DNA from: Palaemon carinicauda
Taxonomy: Eukaryota; Arthropoda; Malacostraca; Decapoda; Palaemonidae
DNA: 64,000 bases
Direction of reading: 5' to 3'
Assembly: GCF_036898095.1 (NCBI RefSeq)
Contig: NC_090729.1
Span: forward strand, 74,298,081 to 74,362,080
Below, piece after piece: positions 11,356 to 22,043 of the stretch. Position numbers and translations under genes: made by a program. Below the pieces are notes generated by a model that had not been told where the DNA came from, did no database searches, and saw nothing but the letters and a program-made list of their open reading frames with translations. Position 1 is the first letter of the stretch, and each line of letters opens with the position of its first letter.

Positions 11356-11737
11356 TCCCAATATCCTTTTAATCTACTCTTGAAATTTTTAATCTTATTT
11401 TGGGTTGTACGGGAGACTAAGAAGTCTTTCGCAATCTTTTTGATTTGGCGGGTGGTCAAAATATTGTTTCTTGAGAGCGCCCAGATTAAGGGTATTGATG
11501 AGGTCCTGTTATAGGGGTGTTCACCCTGGATATAGCAGCTCCTGGGAGTCTTTCAGCATCCTAAGAGGATCGCTGGGCTTCGTGAGGATAGCGGACTAAT
11601 GAGGCAGAGTAATTATCAGAGTCAGCTTCCTTACCAGGTACCTATACTTAAGTTTGTTTTTTGAATAGTTGTCAAAAACTCTTGAGCATATACGCCTTTA
11701 TTGTTTTAATACTGGTCTCTACCCACCACCATGGGTG
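11356..11737 (+). other. Copy C 3' non-coding region
   Basis: Collinear with 5516-5909 of copy A, including the GGCGGGTGGTCAAA block and the CAGCATCCT/AGGATCGCTG hairpin near 11536-11556. No gene is visible. Confidence 0.6.
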
Positions 11738-11792
11738 TGAATCAGCTATTTATATATTCACCGGCTAGGTTTAATATTTAAAAATGATATTT
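11738..11792 (+). repeat. Copy C ICR, left part, interrupted by B1
   Basis: TATATTCACCGGCTAGGTTT followed by AATGATATTT is the left half and junction of an ICR like that of copy A. At the ATTT at 11789-11792 copy B1 begins. The right half continues at 19879 with TTGAATATACTTACCCGG. Compared with copy A, 18 bp between two ATTT motifs are missing. Confidence 0.85.
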
Positions 11793-13115
11793 GTTCCGTA
11801 ACCGAAATACAAACCACGCTATTTACAAAGGGTATTACTTTTAGCGCAGCTGAAATGACGAGCCAATAAGGGTGGGGAAGGGTAGCTTGCTACCCCTCCC
11901 CCCTCCACACACCGGTGACTTGCTTCACTTCACTTTTGGCTCGGCGGTGATCAGACGTGTCTGCTCATCGCCTTCGTGACAGCCTTTAATTTTCTGCTTT
12001 TTCTTTTCAGCGTGTGTGATTGGTTGGAAGTTGACCTTCAGTTTTTTTTTTTTTTTTCTTTACTATGCGTACATGCCCTGGAGTTGCCGGCCGTCCTTGT
12101 GGGACTTTCATGTCGGACGTTATTACGGGTCCACACACCCTCTGCCCTCAATGTCGGGGCCGACGGTGCGACCAGGATAACATGTGCCGTGAGTGCAGGG
12201 AGTGGTCTGCCTCCCAGTGGGAGAGGTTTGGCCGTCGGCGTAAGAAGAAGTCCAAGAGAGACCGTTCTGCTCCGGGGTTAGCCTTGAAGGAGGAAGGTTC
12301 TCGGGACTCTTCTTCCGCCGCCCAAACCTCCTCCGAAGCTCCCCCTCGTCCGCCTCATAAGGAGAGTCGTCCGAGTGGGAGCGCAGGCCCTTGTTCTGTT
12401 TCCCTACCTTCGGTGGGGGGAGAGGGCGTCGCCTCCCATAGCGAGGCGGTTCCCCCTCCTCCTCCGGGGGAGGTTATTGATAATAATGCCTTATCCAGTG
12501 ATGATCTTTTACAGATTTGGTCGTCCCTGGGGCTTAAGGGCTTGCCCTCCAGGGTCGCTCTTATTGACCTTGTCTCGTTGGGGGCCCCTGTTAAACAGTC
12601 GCCGGTGGTAGCAGAGGTAGACCCTCTGTCTATTGTCGACGTCGTGGTGACAGAGGCCTCCGACGTGGCTGGGCCTTCCGCCGCAGGTGCTGTTCCTGAT
12701 GATGGTGCTCAAGGCTCTCCTCCTCCTTCCGTACATCCTTCGAAGGGGGAAGTGAGTCCTTCGGTCTCGACTGCTGCCCAGCTTCCTTCTGAGGAAAGTG
12801 TTTTGACGGAGACTCCCCTTCGGAGGACCGATGGTCCCGACGATCTCCCCCGAGGCCGCCTCCGCCGTAAGGCTCACCGCCCTCTACGCCACAAGGGCCT
12901 CCCTTCCCCTTACAGGGGGACTAAGAGGCGCCTTTTAGGGTCTTCGTCCTCCGGGGGCGACTCTCCTCGTCAGCCTCAACCGACTGCTCCGCCCTCCTTG
13001 AACCTCTCTGCAGACTGCTCACCATCTCCTGCCGGATCTTCGCCTTCTGGAGAACTCGTCACCCGACGGGCAACGGTCCCTTCGGGGCTAAGGGATTCTT
13101 CCCTTACGCGAGCAG

Positions 13116-13330
13116 GGCTAGCGCACAAGCGCTCTCCTGCTCGCCAGCGCTCTCCTGCTCGCCAGCGCTCACCTGCTCGCCAGCGATCTCCTGCTCGCCA
13201 GCGATCTCCTGCTCGCCAAGACTCTCCTGCTCGCCGACGCTCACCTGCTCGTCGGCTCTCTCCTGATGTTCGCCCCCCTCGCCAGCGCTCTCCTGCTCGT
13301 CAGCTCTCTTCCGAGCGTCAGCGCTCATTT
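13116..13330 (+). repeat. 18-bp tandem repeat in B1 gag (SPARQR units)
   Basis: About ten imperfect copies of CGCTCTCCTGCTCGCCAG encode repeated S-P-A-R-Q-R. B2 retains only one to three units at the matching place (48296-48345), so the array has expanded in B1 or contracted in B2. Confidence 0.85.
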
Positions 13331-13719
13331 GAGGACCATCGCCCTGCGGTCTCTGACCATCCTTTAGTTCCTGCTGAACTCCCTGCTCACCATCCGCCTG
13401 GTCCTGTTGCTACGCAACATCGTGCTGCGCGTGTGTCAGAAACACATGTTCGCCAACGCGCCAGCGATCTTCCCGTTCCTGCTCGTGAACGCGCCGCACC
13501 ACCTGTCCTCTCACAGGACACGCGTCGACCTTCTGCTCGCCAGCGATCACCTACACGCCAGCGATTACCTCCTCGCCAGCGTTCACCTGCTTGCCAGCGC
13601 GCACAGGCGATCTTAGTATCGCCTATTCAACAGCGACAACTAGCGCGCCGACGTTCGCCAACGCCCCTGAAGGAACATGGTTCGCCAGCTTCTAGCTCGC
13701 CATCGCGCGATCGCCCGCC

Positions 13720-14110
13720 TGCAAATGCTGCTCGCCATCGCTCGCCATTGGACGATCGCCCTCCTGCGCATGCTGCTCGCCATCGCACGACCCTGCATGA
13801 TCGCCCGCTTAGGCATGCTGCTCCTCATCGCACAACCCTGAACGATCGCCCTCCTGCGGATGCTGATCACCATCGCACCCTTTCACGCGATCATTCACCT
13901 GCGCATGCTGCTCGCCATCGCACAACCCTGCACGATCGCCCGCTTACGCATGCTGCTCCTCATCGCACAACCCTGAACGATCACCCTCCTGCGGATGCTG
14001 ATCACCATCGCACCCTATCACGCGATCATTCACCTACGCATGCTGCTCGCCATCGCTTACCATTAAGCGATCATTCACCTGCGCATGCTGCTCACCATCG
14101 CACATCAGTG
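13720..14110 (+). repeat. 45-bp tandem repeat in B1 gag
   Basis: Eight to nine imperfect 45-bp units (15 codons, HAARHRTTLHDRP-like) alternate among three subtypes, ending HDRP, NDRP or SRDHSP. The matching array in B2 is 48346-48830. Units are in frame throughout. Confidence 0.8.
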
Positions 14111-15851
14111 CGTTGACATACCACAGCTCGTCATCGATCGCCTGTGGATCTACATCGCCAGCGATCTTCCTCACCTATGCGGCAGCACGATCCCTCGCCG
14201 TCGCGCCAACGCTTGCGTTCGTCGCCTCGGACACGTGTTCATTTACCTGACCACCCTCGCGCCCACTCGCCTGCGCGCCCGCTCGCCTGCGCGCCCGCTC
14301 GCCTGCGCGCCCGCTCGCCTGCGCGCCCGCGCGACCGCTCGCCTGTGCGCCCGCGCGATCATCCACCTGCACGCCCGCGCGATCGCTCGCCCGCACTCCC
14401 GCGCGACCATTCGCCTTCGCGCGACCATTCGCCCCCGCGCGACCATCGTTCGCGGCGAATTCCACAGCCGGTGGTAGCAGCAGGGACGCGTGCTCCTAGA
14501 CGGCACTTGGGATCACCTCCATCCAAGCACAGGTTGGTAGTGCAGGACGAAGACAGGTCAGTACAGCATTCTTCCCCACCTTCTTTTCAGGCAGGTACCG
14601 TCGTGTCCACTCCAAAGGATTGCCCGATCCCTTTCACCTTAGCGAGGATTTCGGACTCTGTGTCCTTGGAGCAGCAGACTTGGTTTGGTCCGCTGGCACG
14701 GGCGTTAGTGAGGGTTATGAAACCAGCACTCGCCGGCCAGGGTAACAAACCAGCGGCTGTCTCTCCTACGCTGAAGAGAAAGAGAGGAGTGGACTTCGTG
14801 GTGACTTCCCCCAGGGCGAAGTTGGTTCCCAAGAGGTCGGTCTCGAAGGTCCCCTCTCCTGCACGAGTACTCTCTCCTTCTCCCGTGGACGAGGCCTTTC
14901 CGTCCTCAGGTGAGTCCAGTGGGGCGGTAGTCTCCCCCTCGGCACCAGGAGGGGAGACTTCGCTTCAGGCAGGAGAATCGTCTCGTGAGGAATGGGCCCC
15001 TCGAACCTCGTTGTTGGGATCCTGTATCCCTCCCAGGAGGGAACCCAAGGATTCCAAGACCATCCCTAAATCCTCTGCAAGGATTCGTGGGGAACCCACG
15101 ACTACCCAGGAGAATGTCCACGTATCACCCCAGGAAGAGATTCCTGGGGCAGGAGACTTAGCTGCCAGCCCGCAGGGAGGAGAACAGCAAGAATCCGAAC
15201 ATGCCTTCTGGCAGGTCCTAAGCCTGATAAGGCAACTTAACAGACTTACGGACCCAGTCATCCCCCCTCGTGAAGGCAAAGACACGATTCTGGATGAAGT
15301 GTTTGACGTTCGGAAAGCCCCTAAGACCAGTGCAGCTCTGCCCTGGTCTCGGGGGCTGAAGAGTGCCAGAGCTAGGGCCAACGCTCAGCTCGCACTTCTT
15401 GCCTCCTCCAGTCGTTCCAATGCCGGGAACAAACTCATCCCTCCTCCTCGCCTTCAGCAGAGGAGGTATTTCGAGATCCTGGGTGAGCACAACCTCGCTC
15501 TTCCTCTCCATCACTCTGTGGAGGAGCTGGCGAAGGGAGTTCCCTTGGAGAAACTCTCTGCCCGGCAGGTGTCGTTCTCGGCGGCAGAGATCCTTAACCA
15601 CGAGAAGGTCGCTAAGTGTGCCATGCAGGCCACTTCGTGGCTGGACTTCTGGTTAGGATCTCTGGGCATCCTATTGCGATCGGAGGACTTGTCCAAGGAG
15701 ACCAATAGGAAGGCCCTAGAGACCTTCTTACTCTCGGGCACCCGCTCCATCGAGTTTTTGGCGCACCAGGTTACCACCCTGTGGGCCAACTCGGTGTTGA
15801 AGCGTCGCGATGCTGTGTCCGAGAGGTTCCATCCGAAGGTCCCCGCCGTAG

Positions 15852-18060
15852 ATGTGTGTAGGCTCCGACATGCTTCCCTCCTGGGGGAGAGCCTGTTTGA
15901 GCCTCAAGACTTGGAACGAACGGCTGAGAGGTGGAGGAAATCCAGCACGGACTCCCTCCTCCACAGGGCCCTTACAACTCGGCCCTATAAGCCTCCAGCC
16001 CCGCCACAACAGCAGCAACAGCCTCGTAAGGCTCCCAAACAGGCACCGGCAGCTAAGAAAGTGGTGTCTAAGCCCCAGCCCTTTCCAGCCAAGGTCAAGA
16101 GGGGCGGTAAGTCCTCCAGGGGAGGCAAGACTTCTAGGGGTGGCGGCCGCGGCCGCAAGCCCTAGGGGTGGCAGTCCCCCTGCGTGTCCACCTGTGGGGG
16201 GATGCCTTCAGCGTTGCGTCCGCAGGTGGCAGCATCACGGGGCCGATGCTTGGACGGTCTCAGTGATCGGCCAAGGTTATCGCGTCCCGTTCACGTCATC
16301 TCAACCTCCCCTGACAGCGAATCCAGTGTCGTTGAGCTCCTATGCCATGGGATCGGCAAAGGGGCTGGCCCTTCAGGCCGAAGTCGAGACCATGTTCGAG
16401 AAGGGTGCTCTCCAGGAGGTCGTGGACGGCTCTCCAGGCTTCTTCAGTCGACTCTTTCTTGTAAAGAAGGCTACTGGAGGCTGGAGACCCGTCATCGATC
16501 TCTCGGCTCTGAACAGGTTTGTCAAACAAACCCGGTTCAGCATGGAGACAGCAGACACGGTCAGACTTGCGGTGAGACCACAAGACTTCATGTGTACACT
16601 GGATCTAAAGGACGCGTACTTCCAGATCCCAATCCATCCGTCTTCCAGGAAGTACCTGAGATTCTGCCTAGACAACAAGATCTACTAGTTCAAGGTGCTG
16701 TGTTTCGGTCTCTCCACAGCTCCTCAGGTGTTCACCAGAGTGTTCACCCTGATTTCGACTTGGGCGCACAGGAACGGCATTCGTCTCCTTCGTTACCTAG
16801 ACGATTGGCTGATCCTAGCAGACTCGGAGTCGACCCTTCTTCGGCACCGAGACAGGCTTCTAGATCTTTGCCAGGATCTGGGGATCGTGGTAAACCTCGA
16901 GAAGTCCTCTCTGCAGCCGTCCCAACGACTGGTTTATCTAGGCATGCCAATAGACACCAATCTCCACAAAGCCTTTCCATCAGACGACCGGATAGCAAGG
17001 CTGAGGAGGGTGGCGGAACCTTTCCTCAGGCGAAAAGAACTCCCCGCCCAATCGTGGTTGCGTCTCTTAGGCCACCTATCCTCCCTGGCCCGTCTGGTTC
17101 CAAACAGCCGCCTCAGGATGAGATCCCTTCAATGGCGGCTCAAGTCCCGGTGGAATCAAGGATCCGATTCCCCGGACATTCTGATCCCAATGGGGTCTCT
17201 GGAACAGACGGACTTGCGGTGGTGGCTGGCCGACGAGAACCTGCGGAAGGGAGTGAGTCTTCTCGTCCTCCCACCGGAATTGACTCTGTTTTCGGACGCG
17301 TCAAAAGAAGGGTGGGGGGTGCACGTTCTGAACCAGAGGGCCTCAGGCCTTTGGTCAGAATCAGAAAAGTGCCTACACATCAACGGTTCCTGGCGGGTCA
17401 CTCCGTGGTGGTGATGAGCGACAACACCACGGTAGTGGCTTATATCAACAAGCAGGGAGGCACTTTTTCGCAACAGCTATCCCATCTTGCAGTAGAGACT
17501 CTGAGGTGGACCGAAACCCACTCGATAACACTATCAGCTCGCTTCATTCCTGGCAAGAGGAATGTGCTCGCCGACAGTCTGAGCAGGGCTTCGCAGATAG
17601 TGAGTACCAAGTGGTCTTTGGATCCTCAGATAGCCAACAAAGTCCTGACTTTGTGGGGTTCCCCGACGGTGGACTTGTTCGCGACAGCCTTGAACTTCAA
17701 GCTGCCCCTGTACTGCTCACCAGTCCCGGACCCCAAGGCACTCTGGCAAGATGCTTTCCAGCAACGGTGGGACAACATCGACGTGTACGCCTTCCCACCA
17801 TTCTGTCTGATGAGAAGGGTGCTCAACAGGACCAGACTATCGGTCAACTGTTCCATGACTCTAGTAGCTCCGCTATGGCATCACGCGGAATGGTTTCCGG
17901 ACCTTCTGCAACTCCTGACGGAACTCCCAAGGGAGCTTCCTCCACGACACGAGCTTCTCAGACAACCCCACTCCGGTGTCCCTCACAGGGCCGTAGCTTC
18001 GCTTCGGCTTCACGCCTGGTCTCCTCGCAGAGAGAGGCTTTTCGCAACAGGTTGCGGAGA
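15852..18060 (+). pseudogene. pol: Copy B1 pol: RT, RNase H, MT region; nonsense and 46-bp deletion
   Basis: Pol occupies the +1 frame relative to gag and overlaps its last 310 nt. The RT has VIDLSALNRFV, TLDLKDAYFQIPIH and YLDDWLI near 16794. A TAG at 16686-16688 replaces the Gln of B2 in NKIYQFKVLCFG. A 46-bp deletion at about 17384, flanked by CAAC on both sides, removes the RNase H segment with its catalytic Glu and shifts the frame. SDNTTVVAYINKQGG and the MT-like DLFATALNFKLP, YAFPPF and LVAPLWHHAEWF follow in the new frame up to about 18000. It is not functional. Confidence 0.87.
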
Positions 18061-19048
18061 AAATGTCTCGGCACCTGCGAAGGTCCTCTGAGGGAGTCTA
18101 CCAAGCGAAGTGGAGAGTCTTTTGTGGTTGGTGTCGTGGAAGGGGTATCTCTCCACTCGATGCCACTATTCCAGCAATAGCGGACTTCCTCGTGTATCTG
18201 CGAGAAGAAATGCGCCTTTCTGTCTCGGCAGTGAAAGGCTATCGCTCAGCCTTAAGCTTGGCCTTCAGATTGAAGGGCGTGGATATTTCTTCTTCGCTAG
18301 AACTCTCTTTACTCATACGTAGCTATGAGCTTACCTGCCCCCAGTCGGAAGTGAGACCCCCTCCTTGGAACGTGGTTCGAGTCCTCAGGTCTCTCAAGAG
18401 ACCTCCCTTCGAGCCATTACGCCAGGCCTCCGATCGCCACCTGTCTTGGAAGACGGCTTTCCTACTCGCCTTGGCCTCGGCCAAGCGAGTTAGTGAACTT
18501 CATGGTCTCTCGTACGACATCGCCCATTCAAGGGGATGGGGGTAGGTAACGTTCAGGTTCGTCCCTGAGTTTGTGGCCAAGACTCAGAATCCTGGAGTGC
18601 CGGATCCTCGGTTCGACTCTTTCAGGATCGCGAGTCTCCGTTCTGTAACAAACGACCCAGACCAGCTGCTACTTGCCCAGTGAGGTGTCTGAGGTACTAC
18701 TAGAAGAGAACGGCTGCAGTCCGTCCTCATGTGCGAGCTTTGTTTGTGAGCACAGGCAGGACAAAGAGGAGGGTCACCAGGAACACCATCTCTGCTTGGA
18801 TTCGAAGGGTTATCCACCATGCCCTGAATCCTGACCCTCCTCCGTCACGTCGCCCTCGGGCCCACGATGTCAGGGGTATTGCTACATCCCTGGCCTTCAA
18901 GAGAAACTTCTCTGTGACGCAGGTACTTCAAGCTGGGGTCTGGAAGCGTCAAACGACCTTCACAGCCCACTACCTGCAAGACGTGACCCACAGGAGCCTC
19001 GATACGTTCTCTATCGGCCCTGTGGTGGCTGCACAACAGCTGGTCTAA
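18000..19048 (+). pseudogene. Copy B1 tyrosine recombinase, several lesions
   Basis: The domain aligns with the open YR of B2 from its start to the TAA at the end (19046-19048). Lesions relative to B2 are a 13-bp deletion near 18019, a GAG-to-TAG change at 18543, a 1-bp deletion near 18673 and a TAG at about 18701. The signatures SAKRVSELHGL, HDVRGIATS and FTAHYL remain. It is not translatable as a whole. Confidence 0.86.
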
Positions 19049-19524
19049 CCTCAGGCTCCTTTTTGGACAAGTAGCAGTAGGTTGAGGGCGTTGTTACCCG
19101 GTCTTAGTCTGTGTGAATGAAAGAGTATGTCTGACCCTTACTTCTTTCTTCATTCTCCCCTCTCTTGGGGAAGCAGCATCCTGGTCCTCGCATAGCTGAC
19201 CTCGACCTCTGCAGGTAACCCATGCTTCTTTGTGCTCCTAGTATTAAGCTTAATACTGTTGCGTCTCCCATACCCTGACGAGGTGGTATGGGGAACGTCC
19301 TATCCTAGAATTCCTATCTGAAGGTCTCAAGGTCAACTTCATAGGACGAGTCACACTCTCCTCCTCACACTGCTTATGTAGGCCACTCGTTCCTAGCGAT
19401 GCTAGGAACCTGTGAGGTACAGGGGCTCCCTCTCTCTAGTGCTGCTCACTGAGGGATCGAGCCCCCGGGCAAGCCGAAGTCAGTAAGGCTGGGGACTTTC
19501 CACCCTTCCTACGGGGTAAGTCAC
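19049..19524 (+). other. Copy B1 3' non-coding region
   Basis: Nearly identical to 53800-54272 of B2, with recognisable but diverged counterparts at 61111-61587 in F. It contains two short inverted-repeat pairs (around GTTCCTAGCGATGCTAGGAAC at 19388-19408, and AGTATTAAGCTTAATACT at 19239-19256) that could fold. No gene is visible. Confidence 0.6.
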
Positions 19525-19640
19525 CCTTTGTAAATAGCGTGGTTTGTATTTCGGTTACGGAACAAATGACAAATTCGAAGATAATTTGTATTTTTCCTAA
19601 CCATACAAACCTTAGCTATTTACACATATGTGCCCGCCAT
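19525..19640 (+). repeat. Copy B1 internal complementary region
   Basis: GGTTTGTATTTCGGTTACGG is the reverse complement of the left end of B1. After AAAT it continues as GACAAATTCGAAGATAAT, the reverse complement of the right end. The two end complements meet at the 4-nt AAAT, matching the ATTT found at both boundaries of the inserted element. Confidence 0.9.
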
Positions 19641-19878
19641 CCCTGACCCCCAAGTCAAGTCCTACCTCTAAGTGAAGTGAAGCAAGTCACCGGTGTGTGG
19701 AGGGGGGAGGGGTAGCAAGCTACCCTTCCCCACCCCCCGCTAACTAGCGCGGGGGTAATTAACCCTCGTTAAAAACTATTGGCTCGTCATTTCAGCTGCG
19801 CTAAAAGTAATACCCTTTGTAAATAGCTAAGGTTTGTATGATTAGGAAAAGTACAAATTATTTTCGAATTTGTCATTT
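19641..19878 (+). repeat. Copy B1 right inverted terminal repeat
   Basis: Contains GAAGTGAAGCAAGTCACCGG, GGGGTAGCAAGCTACCC and the TTGGCTCGTCATTTCAGCTG block, each inverted in the left ITR (11815-11945). The outermost 40-60 bp differ between left and right ends, as expected of B-family ends. The last CATTT is followed by the interrupted ICR of C. Confidence 0.85.
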
Positions 19879-20144
19879 TTGAATATACTTACCCGGTGAA
19901 TATATAATATTAAAGGCCCTCCCTTCCTCCCTGATAGAGACCCTACGGACTGAGAAGAACTGGTTTGGTTGAGAAGTATATGCGGTATCTGGCCGATAGT
20001 CGGCGCTGGTGGGCACACCCGGCAGCCTTCATGGCGATCGCTCGCGAGTTTTTGGAATCTGTCGACCGTCGGAGACGTCAGCTATTTATATATTCACCGG
20101 GTAAGTATATTCAAAAATTTATTTTATAATGAAAATATCATTTT
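19879..20144 (+). repeat. Copy C ICR right half and right ITR
   Basis: TTGAATATACTTACCCGGTG (complement of the right end) begins immediately after B1. The rest matches the right ITR of copy A, including GCGATCGC at 20034-20041, and ends in GAAAATATCATTTT. The 65 bp that follow (20145-20210) match no element here and may be flanking DNA. Confidence 0.85.
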
Positions 20145-20210
20145 TTTACATTTATTTTCTTTTTTATTTTTAATTTGCATCACTTTCACTCAATTTGGTC
20201 TTACTTTTCT

Positions 20211-20676
20211 TTTTTTAAACATCAAACTTAGCCGGTGGATATATGTATAGCTAACGTCTCTGACGTCCGACAGAAAATTCAAAACTCGCGGCGATCGAAG
20301 ATTGGGTAGCTGGGTGTACAACTAGCGCCACCACTCGCCAGGATACTGTAACCTTTCCTCAAATCCTCAGTTCTTCTCTGTCGCTGTCGCGTAAACATTG
20401 ATATTCTTGCTCGCGCTAACCAAGTTCTTCTACAGCTTTGGTGAAGTACTTGATTTATTGGTTTATGGCTTTCGCTTGATTGGATTTTCTTACGATTTTT
20501 CCTGAAAGAGGGAGAATACGCTTTTTGATTTGACTATTTTTGACCCTTGCTTGTTTGATCTCTCTCTGGATTTTCCATATGGCCGACCCTTCCCTAGGGT
20601 ATGGGAAGTATGTGAAAGGCTTTAAGATTATAGTATTTATTTTATCACTTTATATATTCTTGTTGATATTTATAAA
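20211..20676 (+). repeat. Copy E left ITR and start of leader
   Basis: Begins TTTTTTAAACATCAAACTTA; its complement forms the left half of E's ICR at 32755-32773 plus 46884-46915. The inverted repeat with 63130-63323 extends to about 20385. At 20579 an ATG begins MADPSL, matching the gag start of copy A, but the frame then leaves gag homology. D1 is inserted at the TTTT at 20677. Confidence 0.82.
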
Positions 20677-20850
20677 TTTTCAATATCAAACTTACCCGAT
20701 GATCATATAGCTGCATCCCTGCTGCCCGACAGAAAAAGTCTACGGGAGGAATACGCCAGCGATCGCTATACAGGTGGGGGTGTATATCAACAGCGCCATC
20801 TGTCAAGTAGGTACTCAAGTACTCGATGTCAACAACGAACCAATTTTCCC
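20677..20850 (+). repeat. Copy D1 left inverted terminal repeat
   Basis: Inverted partner of 26965-27173; both carry the CTGTCGGGCAGCAGGGATGC block, the palindrome GCGATCGC (20759-20766 and 27058-27065) and the ACTTGAGTACCTACTTGACA block. Confidence 0.88.
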
Positions 20851-22040
20851 TCTGTCGTGCCACAGGCAAGACCTACTGAATACGCCGTCCCTAACTGGTT
20901 TTGTTTTCACAACGTTTTGGTGAAGTACACTATTCCAGTTTTGAGCTTTCGCTATGCAGGGGTTTTATCTTCATTTCAAAACTTGAACTCGTTTTGGATA
21001 GATTTAATTTTGGTGACGAAGAGAGTATGGACTCGAAGAGAGTATGGACTCTCTTTCACTTTTAAATGGCCGACCCTTCCCTTAGACGGAAGTGTGTTTA
21101 GGTTTTTGGTAATTTTGCTTAACAAGTTATAGATCTTTTTATTTTATATCTCTCCGCCTTTAAGGCCTCTTCGATTAACTTTCCATTTATTATAAACTTA
21201 TAAAAATTAATTTTTATGTTTGTTTATATGCGACCTTTCCTAATAGTAGGCGGTCCTTACTTGGAACCGAAGTTAATTAACTTTGAGCCCGTCATATCGT
21301 ATTTACCTTTTAAGAATTTATACCCCTTTTTAATTTTATGTTGTTGAAAGAATTTCTTTGATAGTCTCGTACTGTTTTCAAAGATGAACTAACGTTTAGT
21401 TTTGTCTCCGCAGTTGTTGACGTTCAGAACGTTCAACATGCGCTCTATCGTTACGATAGAGAGAGAGTATTTCACGGTTTCACGTTGCAGTAAGAGTAAA
21501 CCGATTCTAGCGTTTCGTTCATTCTTTCTTAGCCTAAATGGTTTAAATTCTAAATAAAGGAACTTTTTATTTGGGAAACCTTTCAGTTTTTTCCTTTAGC
21601 AAATAATATGTTTTAACGATATATATTGGGCTCTTCTCTTTGGTTCTAAGTCAAGAGAGAAGAGAGAGAAGGATAGAGACGGAGGGAGAGAGAGGAGAAT
21701 AAACGTTTCGTTCAAGCGGGTAACGTTGTTCTCGTTTTTACTCTTCTCCCTTGTCGCTGTAGGGGAAGAAGGTAAAACGTTTCTAGAGTTTTATTCTTGT
21801 TCCCAGGCTTTATGCGGTGAGAGATTTTAAACGTAGTTTATTTGATCTAGTGTTTAGTCTCTTTTCCAGCCACTGAATTCTTTATCTTTAATTATGTTTT
21901 TCTGTTGCATTATAAACTGTTTTCGCAATTACTACCTTTTAATGAAGGATAGGATTGCGTGTTTCAGGTGGAAATCAGTTAAAGTTTCGATTTCAGTGAA
22001 ATAAGTGCAAACAGTGATAAAGTGATATGCGCAAAGTGTT
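20851..22040 (+). other. Copy D1 5' leader
   Basis: About 1.2 kb without a supported gene. An isolated ATG at 21066 starts MADPSL, as in the gag of copy A, and then meets a stop within a few codons. A perfect hairpin lies at 21443-21461. A diverged GA-rich stretch and CTCTTCTCCCTTGTCGCTG-type units lie at 21650-21860. The TGAAGGATAGGATTGCGTG block near 21942 precedes the gag remnant. D2 lacks about 850 bp of this leader. Confidence 0.6.
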
Positions 22041-22043
22041 ACA

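Larger units (their letters stand above)
12065..16165 (+). pseudogene. gag: Copy B1 gag-like protein, one internal stop
   Basis: From the ATG at 12065 to the TAG at 16163-16165 the frame holds about 1,366 codons, interrupted only by a TGA at 14114-14116. Residues 4-44 carry the cysteine motif C-x7-C-x14-C-x2-C-x4-C-x5-C-x2-C. The middle is built of tandem peptides: SPARQR units (18-bp repeat) near 13120-13330, 15-residue HAARHRTTLHDRP-type units (45-bp repeat) at 13720-14110, and SPARPRD-type units at 14266-14450. The C-terminal third holds the region conserved in DIRS gag (WSRGLKSARARANAQLAL, SVEELAKGVP) and a Gln run followed by a basic Gly/Arg tail. The high Arg/His content suggests nucleic acid binding. 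Confidence 0.83.
11793..19878 (+). mobile_element. DIRS-type copy B1, inserted in the ICR of C
   Basis: B1 starts with GTTCCGTAACCGAAATAC and ends with CGAATTTGTC followed by ATTT, identical to the ends of B2. Its ICR at 19525-19640 fuses the complements of these ends around AAAT. The left ITR (11793-11940) lacks about 45 bp present in B2 and in its own right ITR. Against B2, gag has one stop and longer repeats, pol has a nonsense codon and a 46-bp deletion, and YR has a 13-bp deletion, two nonsense codons and a 1-bp deletion. Coding and non-coding parts are otherwise nearly identical to B2, so it is a recent relative but dead. Confidence 0.92.
6244..20144 (+). mobile_element. DIRS-type copy C, degenerate, split by B1
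   Basis: C resumes after A at 6244, in its 5' leader, and runs through decayed gag, pol and YR to an ICR at 11738-11792. There it is interrupted by B1 (11793-19878). The ICR right half and right ITR continue at 19879-20144, ending in ATATCATTTT. The left end is outside the window. C is closely related to A: its right ITR and ICR follow the same CACCGG family. Its coding capacity is lost through deletions at the gag/RT junction and in RNase H and several stops. Confidence 0.85.

Noticed and set aside
20145..20210. A separate element between C and E
   Set aside because: Only about 65 bp of T-rich sequence with no repeats or ends; best left as flanking DNA.
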